Positions 16,097 through 25,631 of a stretch of 64,000 nucleotides of DNA are shown one piece after another. The notes beneath the pieces were generated by a model. That model was given only the letters and a program-made list of their open reading frames with translations. It made no database searches and was not told where the DNA came from. The translations under genes and the position numbers were made by a program. This DNA is from an uncultured Treponema sp. (GTDB taxonomy: Bacteria; Spirochaetota; Spirochaetia; Treponematales; Treponemataceae), in contig CAMOIE010000006.1 of the NCBI GenBank assembly GCA_946615905.1, forward strand, positions 62,001-126,000. Direction: 5' to 3'. Each line of letters opens with the position of its first letter. The first letter of the stretch is position 1.

Positions 16097-19000
16097 TTAC
16101 GCTTTCACAATCTTGGCAAGCCACTTTCTGTCACCGGCCTCAATTTCAGAGGCGGCGGAAAGATTGTCTTCCCACGTTATTGAAGCAGTCAAGTTGTCAC
16201 GCTCAATCATGTCCTTGAACATCTCGTAGGCAGCCTTAAGCTCGGCATCGCCTGACAAAGTGAGGTTGATTCTATCGAGGACTGTAAGTCCGGCTTCCTT
16301 GCGGAGGTTTTGTACGCCACGGATAAGGTCGCGCACGTCCCCTTCTTTGTTAAGTTCATCAGTGACCTTCGTGTCCAGACCGACTGTAATCGTTCCCTCG
16401 TTGACAACCTTGAGGTTTTCCTTTTCAGTGCGCTCAACGATGATTTTCTCAGTGTCCAAATCGACTTTCTGCCCCTCAACGTCAACAGTGACCTTGGAGC
16501 CGGAAAGAATCTTTTCGATTGCGTCAGCCTTGAGAGCCTGAATGACAGAGGCTGCTGCCTTCATCTTTTTGCCAAGCTCCTTTCCAAGCGCGCGGAAGTT
16601 AGCCTTTGCGGCATAAGAGACAAGCTCGTCCTCGCGCTCATGGAAAATAACTTTCTTTACGTTAAGCTCCTCGGCGATTGTGTCGCGCATTTCCTCAAGA
16701 ACGGTGCGCTCTTCCTTGTCACGGGTGACAAGCTCCGCTGAGGCAAGAGGCTGACGGTTCTTCAAGTTGAACTGGTTGCGCAAAGACCGTCCCATTGAGA
16801 CTGCGCGCTGAACGATTTCCATGCGGTGCTCCAGTTTCTCATCGCGGAATTTTTCCTCGTAAGCCGGGAAATCCGCCAGGTGTACAGACTCCGGGTCATC
16901 CTTTGTGCGCAGGTTCTGCCACATTGATTCCGTCATGAAGGGAATAAATGGAGCCGCGCAAAGGGTGAATGTGCGGAGGGCAAGGTACAAAGACTCATAA
17001 GCCTCAGTCTTGTCCTTCTTGTCAGTGTTCTCATCGCTTCTTGAGAAGCGCTTGCGTGAGCGGCGGATGTACCAGTTGTTGAGCTGGTCGATGAAGTTAA
17101 TCAGCGGGTCAATCGCGGATGACAGGTCGTAGTCGTCCAAAGCAGCTGAAACGTCCTTGACCATCTTCTGCGTGACGGAGAGAATCCATGCGTCAAGAGG
17201 ATTAGAGGGCTTAACTCCGTCCTCGAAATATTTGCCTGTGGCTGTATAGCCGTCAACATTCGCATAGTTCACAAAGAAGGAATATCCTGACCAAAGAGGA
17301 ATCAGGATATTCTTGAGAACTTCACGGACTCCGTTGTCTGAGTAGCGGAGGTCATCGGCCTTTACAACGGCGGAATGGGTCAAGAAAAGGCGGATTGCGT
17401 CCGCACCGAACTTGTTGATTGCCTCAACAGGATCCGTGTAGTTGCGCAGAGACTTTGACATCTTGCGTCCGTCTTCGGCAAGAACAAGACCGTTGACGAT
17501 ACAGTTTTTGAATGCCGGCTTGTCAAAGAGGTGGCTGGCGAGAATCGTAAGCGTGTAGAACCAACCGCGGGTCTGATCCAAACCTTCCGAAATAAAGTCA
17601 GCGGGGAAGTGCTTTTCAAAGAAGTCCTTGTTCTCAAATGGATAATGGAGCTGGGCGTAAGGCATGGAGCCTGACTCAAACCAACAGTCAAAGACTTCCG
17701 GGATGCGCTTCATCGTCGCTCCGCAAGAGCAGGGAATCGTAATTTTATCTACAAACTGCTTGTGCAAGTCCTCCGGGTAAACGCCGGAAAGGTCTTTCAG
17801 TTCCTGACGGCTTCCGACACAGACAGTCTTTCCGCAGTCATCGCACTTCCAAATTGGAATCGGGTTTCCCCAGTAGCGGTTGCGGGAAATAGCCCAGTCA
17901 CGACTGCCCGCCAGCCATTTACCGAAGCGGCCTTCCTTGATGTGGGCAGGCTGCCACTTAATCTGGCTGTTGGCTTTCAAAAGAGCCTCGTGGTGGTCTG
18001 CGACTTTTACAAACCAGGAGCCGATTCCACGGTAAATCAATGGAGAGCCACATCTCCAACAGTGTGGGTACTGGTGTTTTATCTGGTCGCGCTTTACAAG
18101 TTTTCCCTCTTTTTTGAGGCGGTCCATGATGTCCTTGTCGCAGTCCTTTACGAAGCGGCCGACATAATCAGAGACCTCTTTTGTGAATTTACACTCAGCG
18201 TCAATCGGCTCCACGAAAGGCACTCCGCTTCCTGCGAAAACCTTTGAGTCGTCCTCACCGAATGCAGGGGCGATATGAACGATTCCAGTTCCGTCCTCGG
18301 TTGAAACGTAGTCGGCGTTGAAAAGTCGGAAAGCTCCCTTCTCGCATTTGAGTCCGGTCTGCTCTGCGCAAATTTTCTCGTCCTTCAAAGAGGCGAAATA
18401 GGGGAAAAGAGGCTCGTACTCGCAGTCCAAAAAGTCTTTTCCGGTCTTCTTATAAAGGATTTCGTAGTCTTTTTCGTCTTTGTAGTAGGCGTGCAGGCGG
18501 CTCTCGGCCATGACGTATTTGTCACCTGACTCTTTGTCGAGGATTTTGACGTATTCAATATCCGGTCCCATACAAAGCCCCAAGTTTGAGGGAAGAGTCC
18601 ACGGAGTTGTAGTCCAAGCAAGGAAGTAAGTTTTTCCGTCAGCTAATTCGCTGTCGCCCAGCTTGTCGCCGGCCTTTGTGACCTTAAAGCGGATTGTAAT
18701 CGCAGGATCCTGTTTTTCCTTGTAGCCCTGGGCAAGCTCGTGAGTTGAGAGAACTGTTGAGCAGCGTGGGCAGTAGGGAAGAATGTATTTTCCCTCGTAG
18801 ATGAGGCCTTTTTCCCAAAGAGACTTTGCGACCCACCAGATTGACTCCATAAAGTCAGGGTTCATCGTCTTGTAGTCGTTGTCAAAGTCAACCCAGCGGC
18901 CCATACGGGTAATTGTCTTTCTCCATTCGCCGGTGTATTTCAAAACTGAGGCGCGGCACTTGTCGTTGAAATTCGCAACTCCATAGGCTTCGATTTCGTG

Positions 19001-19315
19001 CTTTGAGTTGATTCCAAGCTCTTTTTCAATCAAGTTTTCCACCGGAAGACCGTGGCAGTCCCATCCGAAACGGCGGGAAACCTTCTTGCCCTTCATAGTC
19101 TGGTAGCGGGGGATAATATCTTTAATTGTAGAAGGAATGAAATGTCCGAAATGAGGAAGTCCCGTTGCAAATGGCGGGCCGTCAAAGAAAATAAATTCCT
19201 CACAGCCTTCACGCTGTGAAACAGATTTTTTGAATGTATCGTCATCTTTCCAGAATTTCAAAACCTCTTCTTCCTGCTTCGGGAAGTCTGTCTTCGGATC
19301 AACTGCCTTATACAA
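16097..19315 (-). CDS. ileS: Isoleucyl-tRNA synthetase (eukaryote-like type)
   Basis: Class I synthetase charging tRNA-Ile, 1072 aa from the chosen start. The HIGH motif appears as HFGH, followed by RRFGWDCHGLPVENLIEKELG, which resembles the eukaryotic/type-2 branch found in spirochaetes and some other bacteria; KMSKS is intact in GRKMSKSLRNY. Editing-domain and anticodon-binding regions are full length. There is no ATG near the family start: TTG at 19315 (giving MYKAVDPKTDFP) has GAGG five bases upstream and is preferred to the TTG at 19366. Type-2 enzymes are often less sensitive to mupirocin, which is an inference here. Confidence 0.96.
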   Translation of the reverse strand: MYKAVDPKTDFPKQEEEVLKFWKDDDTFKKSVSQREGCEEFIFFDGPPFATGLPHFGHFIPSTIKDIIPRYQTMKGKKVSRRFGWDCHGLPVENLIEKELGINSKHEIEAYGVANFNDKCRASVLKYTGEWRKTITRMGRWVDFDNDYKTMNPDFMESIWWVAKSLWEKGLIYEGKYILPYCPRCSTVLSTHELAQGYKEKQDPAITIRFKVTKAGDKLGDSELADGKTYFLAWTTTPWTLPSNLGLCMGPDIEYVKILDKESGDKYVMAESRLHAYYKDEKDYEILYKKTGKDFLDCEYEPLFPYFASLKDEKICAEQTGLKCEKGAFRLFNADYVSTEDGTGIVHIAPAFGEDDSKVFAGSGVPFVEPIDAECKFTKEVSDYVGRFVKDCDKDIMDRLKKEGKLVKRDQIKHQYPHCWRCGSPLIYRGIGSWFVKVADHHEALLKANSQIKWQPAHIKEGRFGKWLAGSRDWAISRNRYWGNPIPIWKCDDCGKTVCVGSRQELKDLSGVYPEDLHKQFVDKITIPCSCGATMKRIPEVFDCWFESGSMPYAQLHYPFENKDFFEKHFPADFISEGLDQTRGWFYTLTILASHLFDKPAFKNCIVNGLVLAEDGRKMSKSLRNYTDPVEAINKFGADAIRLFLTHSAVVKADDLRYSDNGVREVLKNILIPLWSGYSFFVNYANVDGYTATGKYFEDGVKPSNPLDAWILSVTQKMVKDVSAALDDYDLSSAIDPLINFIDQLNNWYIRRSRKRFSRSDENTDKKDKTEAYESLYLALRTFTLCAAPFIPFMTESMWQNLRTKDDPESVHLADFPAYEEKFRDEKLEHRMEIVQRAVSMGRSLRNQFNLKNRQPLASAELVTRDKEERTVLEEMRDTIAEELNVKKVIFHEREDELVSYAAKANFRALGKELGKKMKAAASVIQALKADAIEKILSGSKVTVDVEGQKVDLDTEKIIVERTEKENLKVVNEGTITVGLDTKVTDELNKEGDVRDLIRGVQNLRKEAGLTVLDRINLTLSGDAELKAAYEMFKDMIERDNLTASITWEDNLSAASEIEAGDRKWLAKIVKA

Positions 19316-19407
19316 AATGAACCTCGTCTTTTTCAAAAATATTGAAGATTTTAACAAATAATCCAAAAAGATTCTATAGACACACCAAAGGCTTGCTCAG
19401 ACAAAAG

Positions 19408-19914
19408 TCAAGCCATCGTTTTTTGTAAATCCACGTCCAGTGTGTAAAGGGGCAAATCAATTCGCCTCGCAAGCTCCAGATAAGAAGCGTCATAAAAAGA
19501 AAGACCGAATTCCTCCGCGATATTCTGAGTCCGCATCAGAATATCCAAATCGCTCTTGCCGTCCGCCACAATCGGCAAGTCCTTTGCGTCATACAGAATG
19601 TCGTCAGCCTGACTCCTTGAGATTCTGGCGGGTCTTCCGTCCTTTTTGATCTTTGCCGCGTTCAAAATCACGTTGCCGAATTCATACCAAAAAAGGGCGG
19701 GTACAAAGATAAAGCCGTTCTTGTCGAGAATATCAAGCACAGTTTTTCTAGCCTGCTCAAAGGCCTGCTCGGCTCTGGAGCCAAGCATAAAAGCCGCAAG
19801 AAAGGAAGTGTCCATCACGGCGGCGGGAATTCTTTCCGTAATTATCGTGTCGGCGGGAACCTCCTCGTCAGCATAAGAAAAGTCAGACTCCAAGTTAATA
19901 TTTTCTGCCTTCAC
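19408..19914 (-). CDS. vapC: PIN-domain toxin (VapC family)
   Basis: Putative RNase toxin of a type II toxin–antitoxin pair. The PIN core is present: AVMDTSFLAAFML (first Asp), WYEFGNVI (Glu), GLSFYDASYLELA (Asp) and LYTLDVDL (last Asp), so the acidic metal site looks complete. At 168 aa it is longer than the common ~130–140 aa because of a ~30-residue N-terminal extension that overlaps the antitoxin gene by 20 nt. VapC proteins cut tRNA or rRNA; the target here is unknown. Confidence 0.85.
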   Translation of the reverse strand: MKAENINLESDFSYADEEVPADTIITERIPAAVMDTSFLAAFMLGSRAEQAFEQARKTVLDILDKNGFIFVPALFWYEFGNVILNAAKIKKDGRPARISRSQADDILYDAKDLPIVADGKSDLDILMRTQNIAEEFGLSFYDASYLELARRIDLPLYTLDVDLQKTMA

Positions 19915-20143
19915 TCTTAAGCTCCTTTATTTCAGACAGGGAAAAAGCGGGCAATTTTTCAGCACGGTCGACAATCCGCTTGTAGGCCGCATGATAGCGG
20001 TCATTATTGGCGGAAGCCGCCCCCTGCAAAAGAGCGACAGGCTTTCCGTTTCTCGTGATTGAATAAATCATCCCCTGCTCCACGTTGCGCAAAAGCTCCG
20101 CGAACTTGGTCTTAGCCTCAAATGAACCGACTGCAACCGCCAT
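19895..20143 (-). CDS. Phd/YefM-family antitoxin
   Basis: Small (82 aa) antitoxin with the Phd N-terminal DNA-binding fold: VGSFEAKTKFAELLRNVEQG followed by YSITRNGKPVALLQG. The charged C-terminal tail (LSEIKELKSEGRKY) is the usual toxin-neutralising part. I start at the ATG at 20143 because AGGAGG lies five bases upstream; the GTG six bases earlier overlaps that ribosome site. The promoter contains a perfect inverted repeat, as expected for autoregulation by the antitoxin or the complex. Confidence 0.9.
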   Translation of the reverse strand: MAVAVGSFEAKTKFAELLRNVEQGMIYSITRNGKPVALLQGAASANNDRYHAAYKRIVDRAEKLPAFSLSEIKELKSEGRKY

Positions 20144-20158
20144 AATCACCTCCTTACA

Positions 20159-20192
20159 GTTTAAATATAAGGCATTTAAACCAGTCTGTCAA
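20159..20192 (-). promoter_or_regulatory. Antitoxin–toxin promoter with palindromic operator
   Basis: Minus strand: TTGACA (20187–20192), 17 bp, TATATT (20164–20169). A perfect 8-bp inverted repeat, GTTTAAAT (20159–20166) and ATTTAAAC (20174–20181), overlaps the -10 box and the spacer. This is an ideal site for repression by a Phd-type dimer. Confidence 0.75.
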
Positions 20193-20246
20193 CCAGTTTT
20201 TTTTTAATTATTTTCCAATCCGCCTTTCCAAGCAAAATTTCCACCG

Positions 20247-20275
20247 TTGTTAAAAGTCTTGATTCATACTAAAAT
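20247..20275 (+). promoter_or_regulatory. Promoter of aroB (leaderless type)
   Basis: TTGTTA (20247–20252), 17 bp, TAAAAT (20270–20275), then 6 bp to the ATG at 20282. No Shine–Dalgarno. Confidence 0.7.
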
Positions 20276-20281
20276 AAACTT

Positions 20282-21433
20282 ATGAATTTCAAGGAAAAGT
20301 CAGTCGTCTACCCATCTGTTCATCCGGGGACAGAAAAAAGCCTCGTTCGTTTTTACTCAGGCAAAGTCGATTTGAAGTCAGTTTTTTATGATTCTGAATC
20401 AGAAAATAAAGTCAAAAGAATTTTCGTCACGGACACAACGGTCGCGAATTTGGACGGAACAAAAGAATTTTTCAGCCTTTTCAAGGACGGCTCCTACCAA
20501 AATGACATCTTGGTGACGCTCGGCTCTGGCGAAAAATTCAAGACGATTGAGTCAGTCCTCAAAATCGTGGAAGAGGCCATCAAGGCAAACGCCCAACGGA
20601 ATTCAATTTTTGTCGGAATCGGCGGAGGGGTCATCACGGACATGACTGCATTCGCCGCGTCAATCTTCAAGCGAAGTGCGCATCTTGAGCTGGTTCCAAC
20701 AACCCTTCTTTCGATGGTCGATGCGGCCGTGGGCGGAAAAACAGGCTGTGATTTTGACTCTTACAAAAACATGATCGGCTCCTTTTTCCCGGCGGAAAAA
20801 ATCCACGTCTTTCCCCAGTTCGTGCAGACTCTTCCATTGAGTGAATACAGGTCTGGAATGGCGGAAGTCGTGAAAACCGCCTTGCTATACGACAAAGGCC
20901 TCTTTGAAAAGCTGGAGGCAAATCCCCAGATTCTGAACGACAGAAAATCAGAAAGCGCGAAGTTATTAATAGAAGAAATGATTCAGATTTGCGTGAGTGC
21001 GAAAGGCCGGGTCGTCGAGGAAGACTTCACCGAAAAAGGAATCAGGATGCAGCTCAATCTCGGACACACATTCGGACACGCCCTTGAAAGTCAGGCAGGA
21101 CTTGGAAGCGTCAGCCATGGGGATGCTGTCGCCTGGGGAATCGGCAGGGCCGCGGTTCTCGCCCAGAAAATGGGCTTATGCACAGCTGACTACACGATAC
21201 GGGTCAAAAAAATGCTCTCTTCATTCACATGGGAATCCGGGGCAGTCCACAGCGCGATGAAGGCCTCATGCCCGGACAAAAATGAAGCGGCGCAAAAACT
21301 TTACGCCGCGATGAAAAAAGACAAAAAGAACGCCACAAACAAAATCCGCTTTGTATTGCAGAAGGACTTGGAATCAACGGTGATCTGTGAGGCAGAGGAA
21401 AGCGACGTGCTTTTTGCCCTGACAGAAGATTAA
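20282..21433 (+). CDS. aroB: 3-dehydroquinate synthase
   Basis: Second step of the shikimate pathway, converting DAHP to 3-dehydroquinate with NAD and a divalent metal. The 383-aa protein shows GIGGGVITDMTAFAAS (NAD site), VPTTLLSMVDAAVGGKTGCDF (substrate/NAD loop), the metal-ligand Glu in MAEVVKTALL, and LNLGHTFGHALE with HGDAVAWG supplying the metal-binding histidines. A cysteine desulfurase gene starts 17 bp downstream with its own strong ribosome site, so the two probably form an operon. No other aro genes are in the window. Confidence 0.95.
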   Translation: MNFKEKSVVYPSVHPGTEKSLVRFYSGKVDLKSVFYDSESENKVKRIFVTDTTVANLDGTKEFFSLFKDGSYQNDILVTLGSGEKFKTIESVLKIVEEAIKANAQRNSIFVGIGGGVITDMTAFAASIFKRSAHLELVPTTLLSMVDAAVGGKTGCDFDSYKNMIGSFFPAEKIHVFPQFVQTLPLSEYRSGMAEVVKTALLYDKGLFEKLEANPQILNDRKSESAKLLIEEMIQICVSAKGRVVEEDFTEKGIRMQLNLGHTFGHALESQAGLGSVSHGDAVAWGIGRAAVLAQKMGLCTADYTIRVKKMLSSFTWESGAVHSAMKASCPDKNEAAQKLYAAMKKDKKNATNKIRFVLQKDLESTVICEAEESDVLFALTED

Positions 21434-21450
21434 ATTAAAAGGAGAGTTTT

Positions 21451-22635
21451 ATGAACGACATTGATTTTATCCACTATTTTGACTGGGCGGCCACAGCACC
21501 GTCCGATGAAGACATTCTCCGCGAGTCGCTGGACGCATCATTCGGTTCTTTCGCAAACCCTTCGTCAGAGCACGTTGAGGGAAAATTCGCCCGCCGTGCC
21601 TTTGAGGGCGCAAGGCAGAGAGCGGCAGCGGCAATGGGAGTAAAGCCTGAGCAGATTTTCTTCACATCAGGCGGAACAGAAAGCGACCAAATCGCCCTGC
21701 TTTCAATGCTGACCCGGCCGGAGCGCGGAAGAATCTTGATTTCGTCAATCGAACACCCTGCGATGCGGGAGCAGGCGGCAAAATTAAAAAAGCTGGGCTT
21801 TGAGGTCGTCTCAATTCCGGCGGACAAGGAGGGCTTTATAAAGCCTTCATCAGTCGTAAAAAAACTGACAAGTGACACAATGCTCGTCTCCGTCATGGCT
21901 GTCAACAACGAGACCGGCTGCGTGCAGGACATAGAAGGAATCGCAAAGGCAATCGCAGAGAACTCAAAGGGGCGAAAACCTTTCTTCCACTGTGACTGCG
22001 TTCAAGCGGCTGGAAAAATTCCATTCGACTTTGAGAAATCCGGCGTGGACTCAGCTGCCCTCTCAGCCCATAAAATCGGAGGTCCAAGAGGCTCCGGCAT
22101 TCTCTTTGTAAAAAAGCCCGCTTCATTCACGCCATTTTTGCTTGGCGGTGGACAAGAAAGCGGAATCCGCAGCGGCACGGAAAATCTATTCGCGGCAATC
22201 GCATTCTCAAAATGCCTTGAGAAATACTGGCTTTCTCCGATGAATCCGCACAGTGAAAAAATGCTGGAAAATCAAAAGGCACTGACGAAAAATTTCATCG
22301 AAAAAGTCAAAGAAATAAAGGGCTGTTCGATTGTTCCGCCGACCCGTGACGGCAGCGAGGACGAAAGCAAATTCTCCCCCTGGGTTCTTCAAGTCGCTTT
22401 CGAGGGAATTCCTGGTCAGGTGATGGCCAGGGCGCTCGATGAAAAAGGATTTTGCATATCAACAGGCTCGGCATGTTCTGCAAAAAAGCAGGGGCGGCCG
22501 GTTCTCGCCGCTATGCATACCCCAAAGGACATTCAGGAGTCGGCAGTCCGCTTCTCTTTCGGTCGCTTTACAACAGAAGAGGGAATGAGAGATTTGCTCA
22601 AGGCTCTCGGAGAAGTCACAAAGGACTTTAATTAG
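21451..22635 (+). CDS. Cysteine desulfurase (NifS/IscS-like)
   Basis: PLP enzyme that takes sulfur from cysteine for Fe–S clusters or thiolation. In 394 aa it shows FTSGGTESDQIAL, the His/Asp region HCDCVQAAGKIPFDF, the PLP-lysine motif SAHKIGGPRGSGIL and the mobile active-site loop GSACSAKK with the nucleophilic Cys. AAGGAG stands eight bases before the ATG. No scaffold (IscU/NifU) gene is adjacent, so its sulfur acceptor cannot be deduced. It lies in an operon with aroB, probably for convenience of transcription. Confidence 0.92.
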   Translation: MNDIDFIHYFDWAATAPSDEDILRESLDASFGSFANPSSEHVEGKFARRAFEGARQRAAAAMGVKPEQIFFTSGGTESDQIALLSMLTRPERGRILISSIEHPAMREQAAKLKKLGFEVVSIPADKEGFIKPSSVVKKLTSDTMLVSVMAVNNETGCVQDIEGIAKAIAENSKGRKPFFHCDCVQAAGKIPFDFEKSGVDSAALSAHKIGGPRGSGILFVKKPASFTPFLLGGGQESGIRSGTENLFAAIAFSKCLEKYWLSPMNPHSEKMLENQKALTKNFIEKVKEIKGCSIVPPTRDGSEDESKFSPWVLQVAFEGIPGQVMARALDEKGFCISTGSACSAKKQGRPVLAAMHTPKDIQESAVRFSFGRFTTEEGMRDLLKALGEVTKDFN

Positions 22636-22638
22636 AGT

Positions 22639-23343
22639 TCAGCTAGCGGATTTCTGACATAGTTTCAATGCGGCGGCAGGATTCTCAAAGACAGAGCCGC
22701 AATTCTCCACAATTTTTTCGATTCGCTGTCGGTCAGAAAGGGGCGGCTCGGTGATTTCCTCGGTTGACTTGTCATAAATCACCGCAAGCGGAAAGCCCGC
22801 CCCAGCCGCAGTCCTTATGGCGTGCAGGGCATCCTCAAAAATCACAGTCTCGGAGACCTTTGCCCCGGCAAGTCTTGCGGCCTCCTCAAAAATAAAGGGG
22901 GAGGACTTTGATGTGCCCAGCTCCATGCAGGTCAAAATCCGGGAAAAATATTTTTCGATGTCCAACCGCTTAAAACATGAGAGGACGCAGCGTCTTTCGG
23001 TCGCAGTCGCCAAAACGCAGGGAATTTTTCTTTCATTCAAAAAGCGCAAAAGCTCCCGCGCCCCCTCCTTGAGCTGCAATTCATTTTCATAATAATAAGA
23101 AATCTTGTCCTCGATGATTTTGCAGATTTCATCCACGGTCATTTTTACGCCGTAATAATCGATAAAATACCGGGCGGTTTCTGTCGAAGTCAGACGCTTA
23201 ACCTTGTCCCAGACATCTTTTTCAGGTTCAAATCCGTATTCCCGGAGGATGATTTCAGTCATATTGTGCCACATGGGCATGGAGTCCAAAATAGTGCCGT
23301 CCATGTCAAAAACGGCAGCCTTCATTTTTGTAAAGTCAATCAT
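22639..23343 (-). CDS. HAD-superfamily hydrolase (beta-phosphoglucomutase-like)
   Basis: A 234-aa phosphatase/phosphomutase. Motif I is FDMDGTILDS (nucleophile and acid/base Asp), motif II the ATATERR segment, motif III the Lys around GTSKSSPFIF, and motif IV VIFEDALHAIRTA. A helical cap follows motif I, as in subfamily I. The substrate is not predictable; phosphosugars are typical. Its ATG overlaps the uvrD stop (TGATG), which indicates translational coupling. Confidence 0.85.
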   Translation of the reverse strand: MIDFTKMKAAVFDMDGTILDSMPMWHNMTEIILREYGFEPEKDVWDKVKRLTSTETARYFIDYYGVKMTVDEICKIIEDKISYYYENELQLKEGARELLRFLNERKIPCVLATATERRCVLSCFKRLDIEKYFSRILTCMELGTSKSSPFIFEEAARLAGAKVSETVIFEDALHAIRTAAGAGFPLAVIYDKSTEEITEPPLSDRQRIEKIVENCGSVFENPAAALKLCQKSAS

Positions 23344-25625
23344 CAGTCTTTCACCACCATCAAAGCCCCTTCCTGATATTTCGGAAGGAATCTTTTTATC
23401 CCGCCATTCTCAAACCTGATTGTGACGACATACTCTCCCTCATCCGAGACGTGGCCGCTTGTAATTATTCCGTAGCCGTAGTCATCGTGGTAGATTTTAG
23501 CCCCACGCGAATATTTTTTCATCAGAGGGTCGGCGTTCAAGTCCGGATTGGAAAGCCCCATTCCGCCAAAGTCGCCACCGTGAAAGCCTCCTCCCATAAA
23601 AGAAGATGGCTTGTGGCCGATAATCTTGACGTTATCCTGCCCCATCTCAAGCAAAAAGGGTGACGGAGTTGAGTATTCGTTTCTGCCGTACATGCGCCGC
23701 TGGGAACACGAGGTAAAGTAAAGCTCGTTCTGCGCCCGCGTGATTCCGACGTAGAAAAGCCGCCTCTCCTCCTCCAAGTCCCCGCCTGTCTTGTCCTGTC
23801 TGGGGAATACGCCAAGCTCCATGCCGGTAATCACAACGCGTGGGAACTCAAGACCCTTTGTGTTGTGGAGGGTAATCAAAGTCACACGGTCAGTCTCATC
23901 CGTAGAGTCAGTTTTTTCAAGAGTCCGGTCAAGCTCTATGTGGTCAAGGAACTCCAAAAGACCTTCCCGCGTACATGGGTAGAGAACAGCGGAGTTGGCA
24001 AGCTCCTGCATGTTGGCAGCCCTCTGGGTGCCTGAAATCTCGTCCTGGTCTTTGTGGTATTCCAAGAGACCGGACTTTTCGGAAATCGCCTCGACAAGCT
24101 CCGAAAGTTTTGCCGTATCCGAGCCAGAAGAATCAGCTGTCTTGAGCAGTCCTTGAACAGCATCGAATGCCTGCAAAAAAGTCTCGCCGCCCTCACGGGC
24201 TTTTTTTGAAAAATCAGGAATAATCTCCCTCATTTTCTCAGTGATTGAAGTCTCTTCTCCGGCGGCAAATGCCTCCCGCGCCGCATCTATGATTTTCTCC
24301 TGACTTGTAAGACCGATTCCACGGGCAGGCTTGTTGACGATTCTGCGGAAAGCGATTTCGTCCCTGGGATTTGCAATCAGCGAAAGATATGAGAGCAAGT
24401 CCTTGATTTCCTCCCTCTCGTAGAATTTCAAAGAGCCGACGATTTCATAAGGAATCTTTCTGTGCAAAAACTCCGACTCAAACTCAAGGGACTGTGCGTT
24501 CATTCTGTATAAGACAGCCCAGTCAGAATAGGGCACGCCCATCTTGTGGGTCTCCTCAATCAAATCCCCGGTGAACTCGGCCTCCTGCTCCTGGTTCTGC
24601 AAAAATGCGAGGACGGGCTTTTTGCCTTTTCCCCGCTCGGAGCGAAGATTTTTTCCAAGCCGTCCGCCGTTATTGGAGACCACGGAATCTGCGACACGGA
24701 GGATTTCCTCAGTGGACCGGTAGTTTCTTTCCAGGCGTATTATGTCAGTCCCAGGGAATTTGTCCTTAAAGGTGAGGATATTTTTGATTTCAGCCCCGCG
24801 GAATTTGTAGATTGACTGGTCATCGTCACCGACAACGCAGACGTAAGTCCCGCTCCCCTCCTCCGCGCCTGAGAGAGCCTGCAAAAGTTTGAACTGGGCG
24901 GTATTGGAGTCCTGGTACTCGTCGACCATAATGACCTGAAAGCGCCTCTGGGTTCTCGCCCTGAGATTGGGATTATTTTTAAGGGCCAGATATGGCAGCA
25001 TAATCAAGTCACCGAAGTCGCAGTTGCCGGTCTCCCGCAGACGCTTTTCGTAAGCCCTGTAGATTCCGGGAAATTCCGGGTCAGAGTCCAAATCTGCTGT
25101 CTCCGGGTCGTCCGGCAGCAGGCAGTAATCTTTTGCAAGGGAGATTTTGTGGGCGTATTTTGAGGACTGACCTTTTGTAAGACCTACGACAGCTTTTGAG
25201 AGCAGAGTCACAGAGTCATCGTCATCGTAGACCGTGAAATTCGGGTCTACTCCAGCGGCCTCGGCGTTCACGCGCAGAAAATAAGCCCCGAAAGAGTGAA
25301 ATGTCCGAATCTGGGCGTCAGCGGCAAGAGGCTCCAAGGCGACAGCCCTCTCCCTCATCTCATCGGCCGCTTTTTTGGTGAAAGTGACTGCGAGAATCGA
25401 GCGGGGATTGACATTTTTCTGCCCGATTAAATATGCGATTTTTGTGGTGATTACGCGGGTCTTTCCCGATCCGGCACCTGCCAAAATCAAAAGGGACTTT
25501 CCTTCATGGACGACAGCCTGATACTGCTCTGGATTCAGAACATCAAGATAAGAAGGCTTTTGCTCAAGCGTGTCGTATTTTTTTTCAATGGACTTAATCG
25601 GGTCAAATTCCTGCTCGTTTTGCAT
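23343..25625 (-). CDS. UvrD/PcrA/Rep-type superfamily 1 DNA helicase
   Basis: 3'–5' ATP-dependent DNA helicase for repair or replication restart (760 aa). Motifs in order: YQAVVHEGKSLLILAGAGSGKTRVITTKI (Q motif and Walker A), TFTKKAADEMR (Ia), DEYQDSNTAQ (II), GDDDQSIYKFRGA (III), RLERNYRST (IV), ITLHNTKGLEFPRVVITG (V) and RRLFYVGITRAQNELYFT (VI). The C-terminal ~60 residues resemble the PcrA Tudor-like tail. The promoter starts inside the end of rimO and puts the -10 box 6 bp before the ATG. Confidence 0.94.
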   Translation of the reverse strand: MQNEQEFDPIKSIEKKYDTLEQKPSYLDVLNPEQYQAVVHEGKSLLILAGAGSGKTRVITTKIAYLIGQKNVNPRSILAVTFTKKAADEMRERAVALEPLAADAQIRTFHSFGAYFLRVNAEAAGVDPNFTVYDDDDSVTLLSKAVVGLTKGQSSKYAHKISLAKDYCLLPDDPETADLDSDPEFPGIYRAYEKRLRETGNCDFGDLIMLPYLALKNNPNLRARTQRRFQVIMVDEYQDSNTAQFKLLQALSGAEEGSGTYVCVVGDDDQSIYKFRGAEIKNILTFKDKFPGTDIIRLERNYRSTEEILRVADSVVSNNGGRLGKNLRSERGKGKKPVLAFLQNQEQEAEFTGDLIEETHKMGVPYSDWAVLYRMNAQSLEFESEFLHRKIPYEIVGSLKFYEREEIKDLLSYLSLIANPRDEIAFRRIVNKPARGIGLTSQEKIIDAAREAFAAGEETSITEKMREIIPDFSKKAREGGETFLQAFDAVQGLLKTADSSGSDTAKLSELVEAISEKSGLLEYHKDQDEISGTQRAANMQELANSAVLYPCTREGLLEFLDHIELDRTLEKTDSTDETDRVTLITLHNTKGLEFPRVVITGMELGVFPRQDKTGGDLEEERRLFYVGITRAQNELYFTSCSQRRMYGRNEYSTPSPFLLEMGQDNVKIIGHKPSSFMGGGFHGGDFGGMGLSNPDLNADPLMKKYSRGAKIYHDDYGYGIITSGHVSDEGEYVVTIRFENGGIKRFLPKYQEGALMVVKD

Positions 25626-25631
25626 GCAGCC

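Noticed and set aside
19316-19366. Longer start of ileS at TTG 19366
   Set aside because: It adds 17 residues not typical of the family and lacks a ribosome site, whereas TTG 19315 has GAGG and gives the expected MYKAVDP start.
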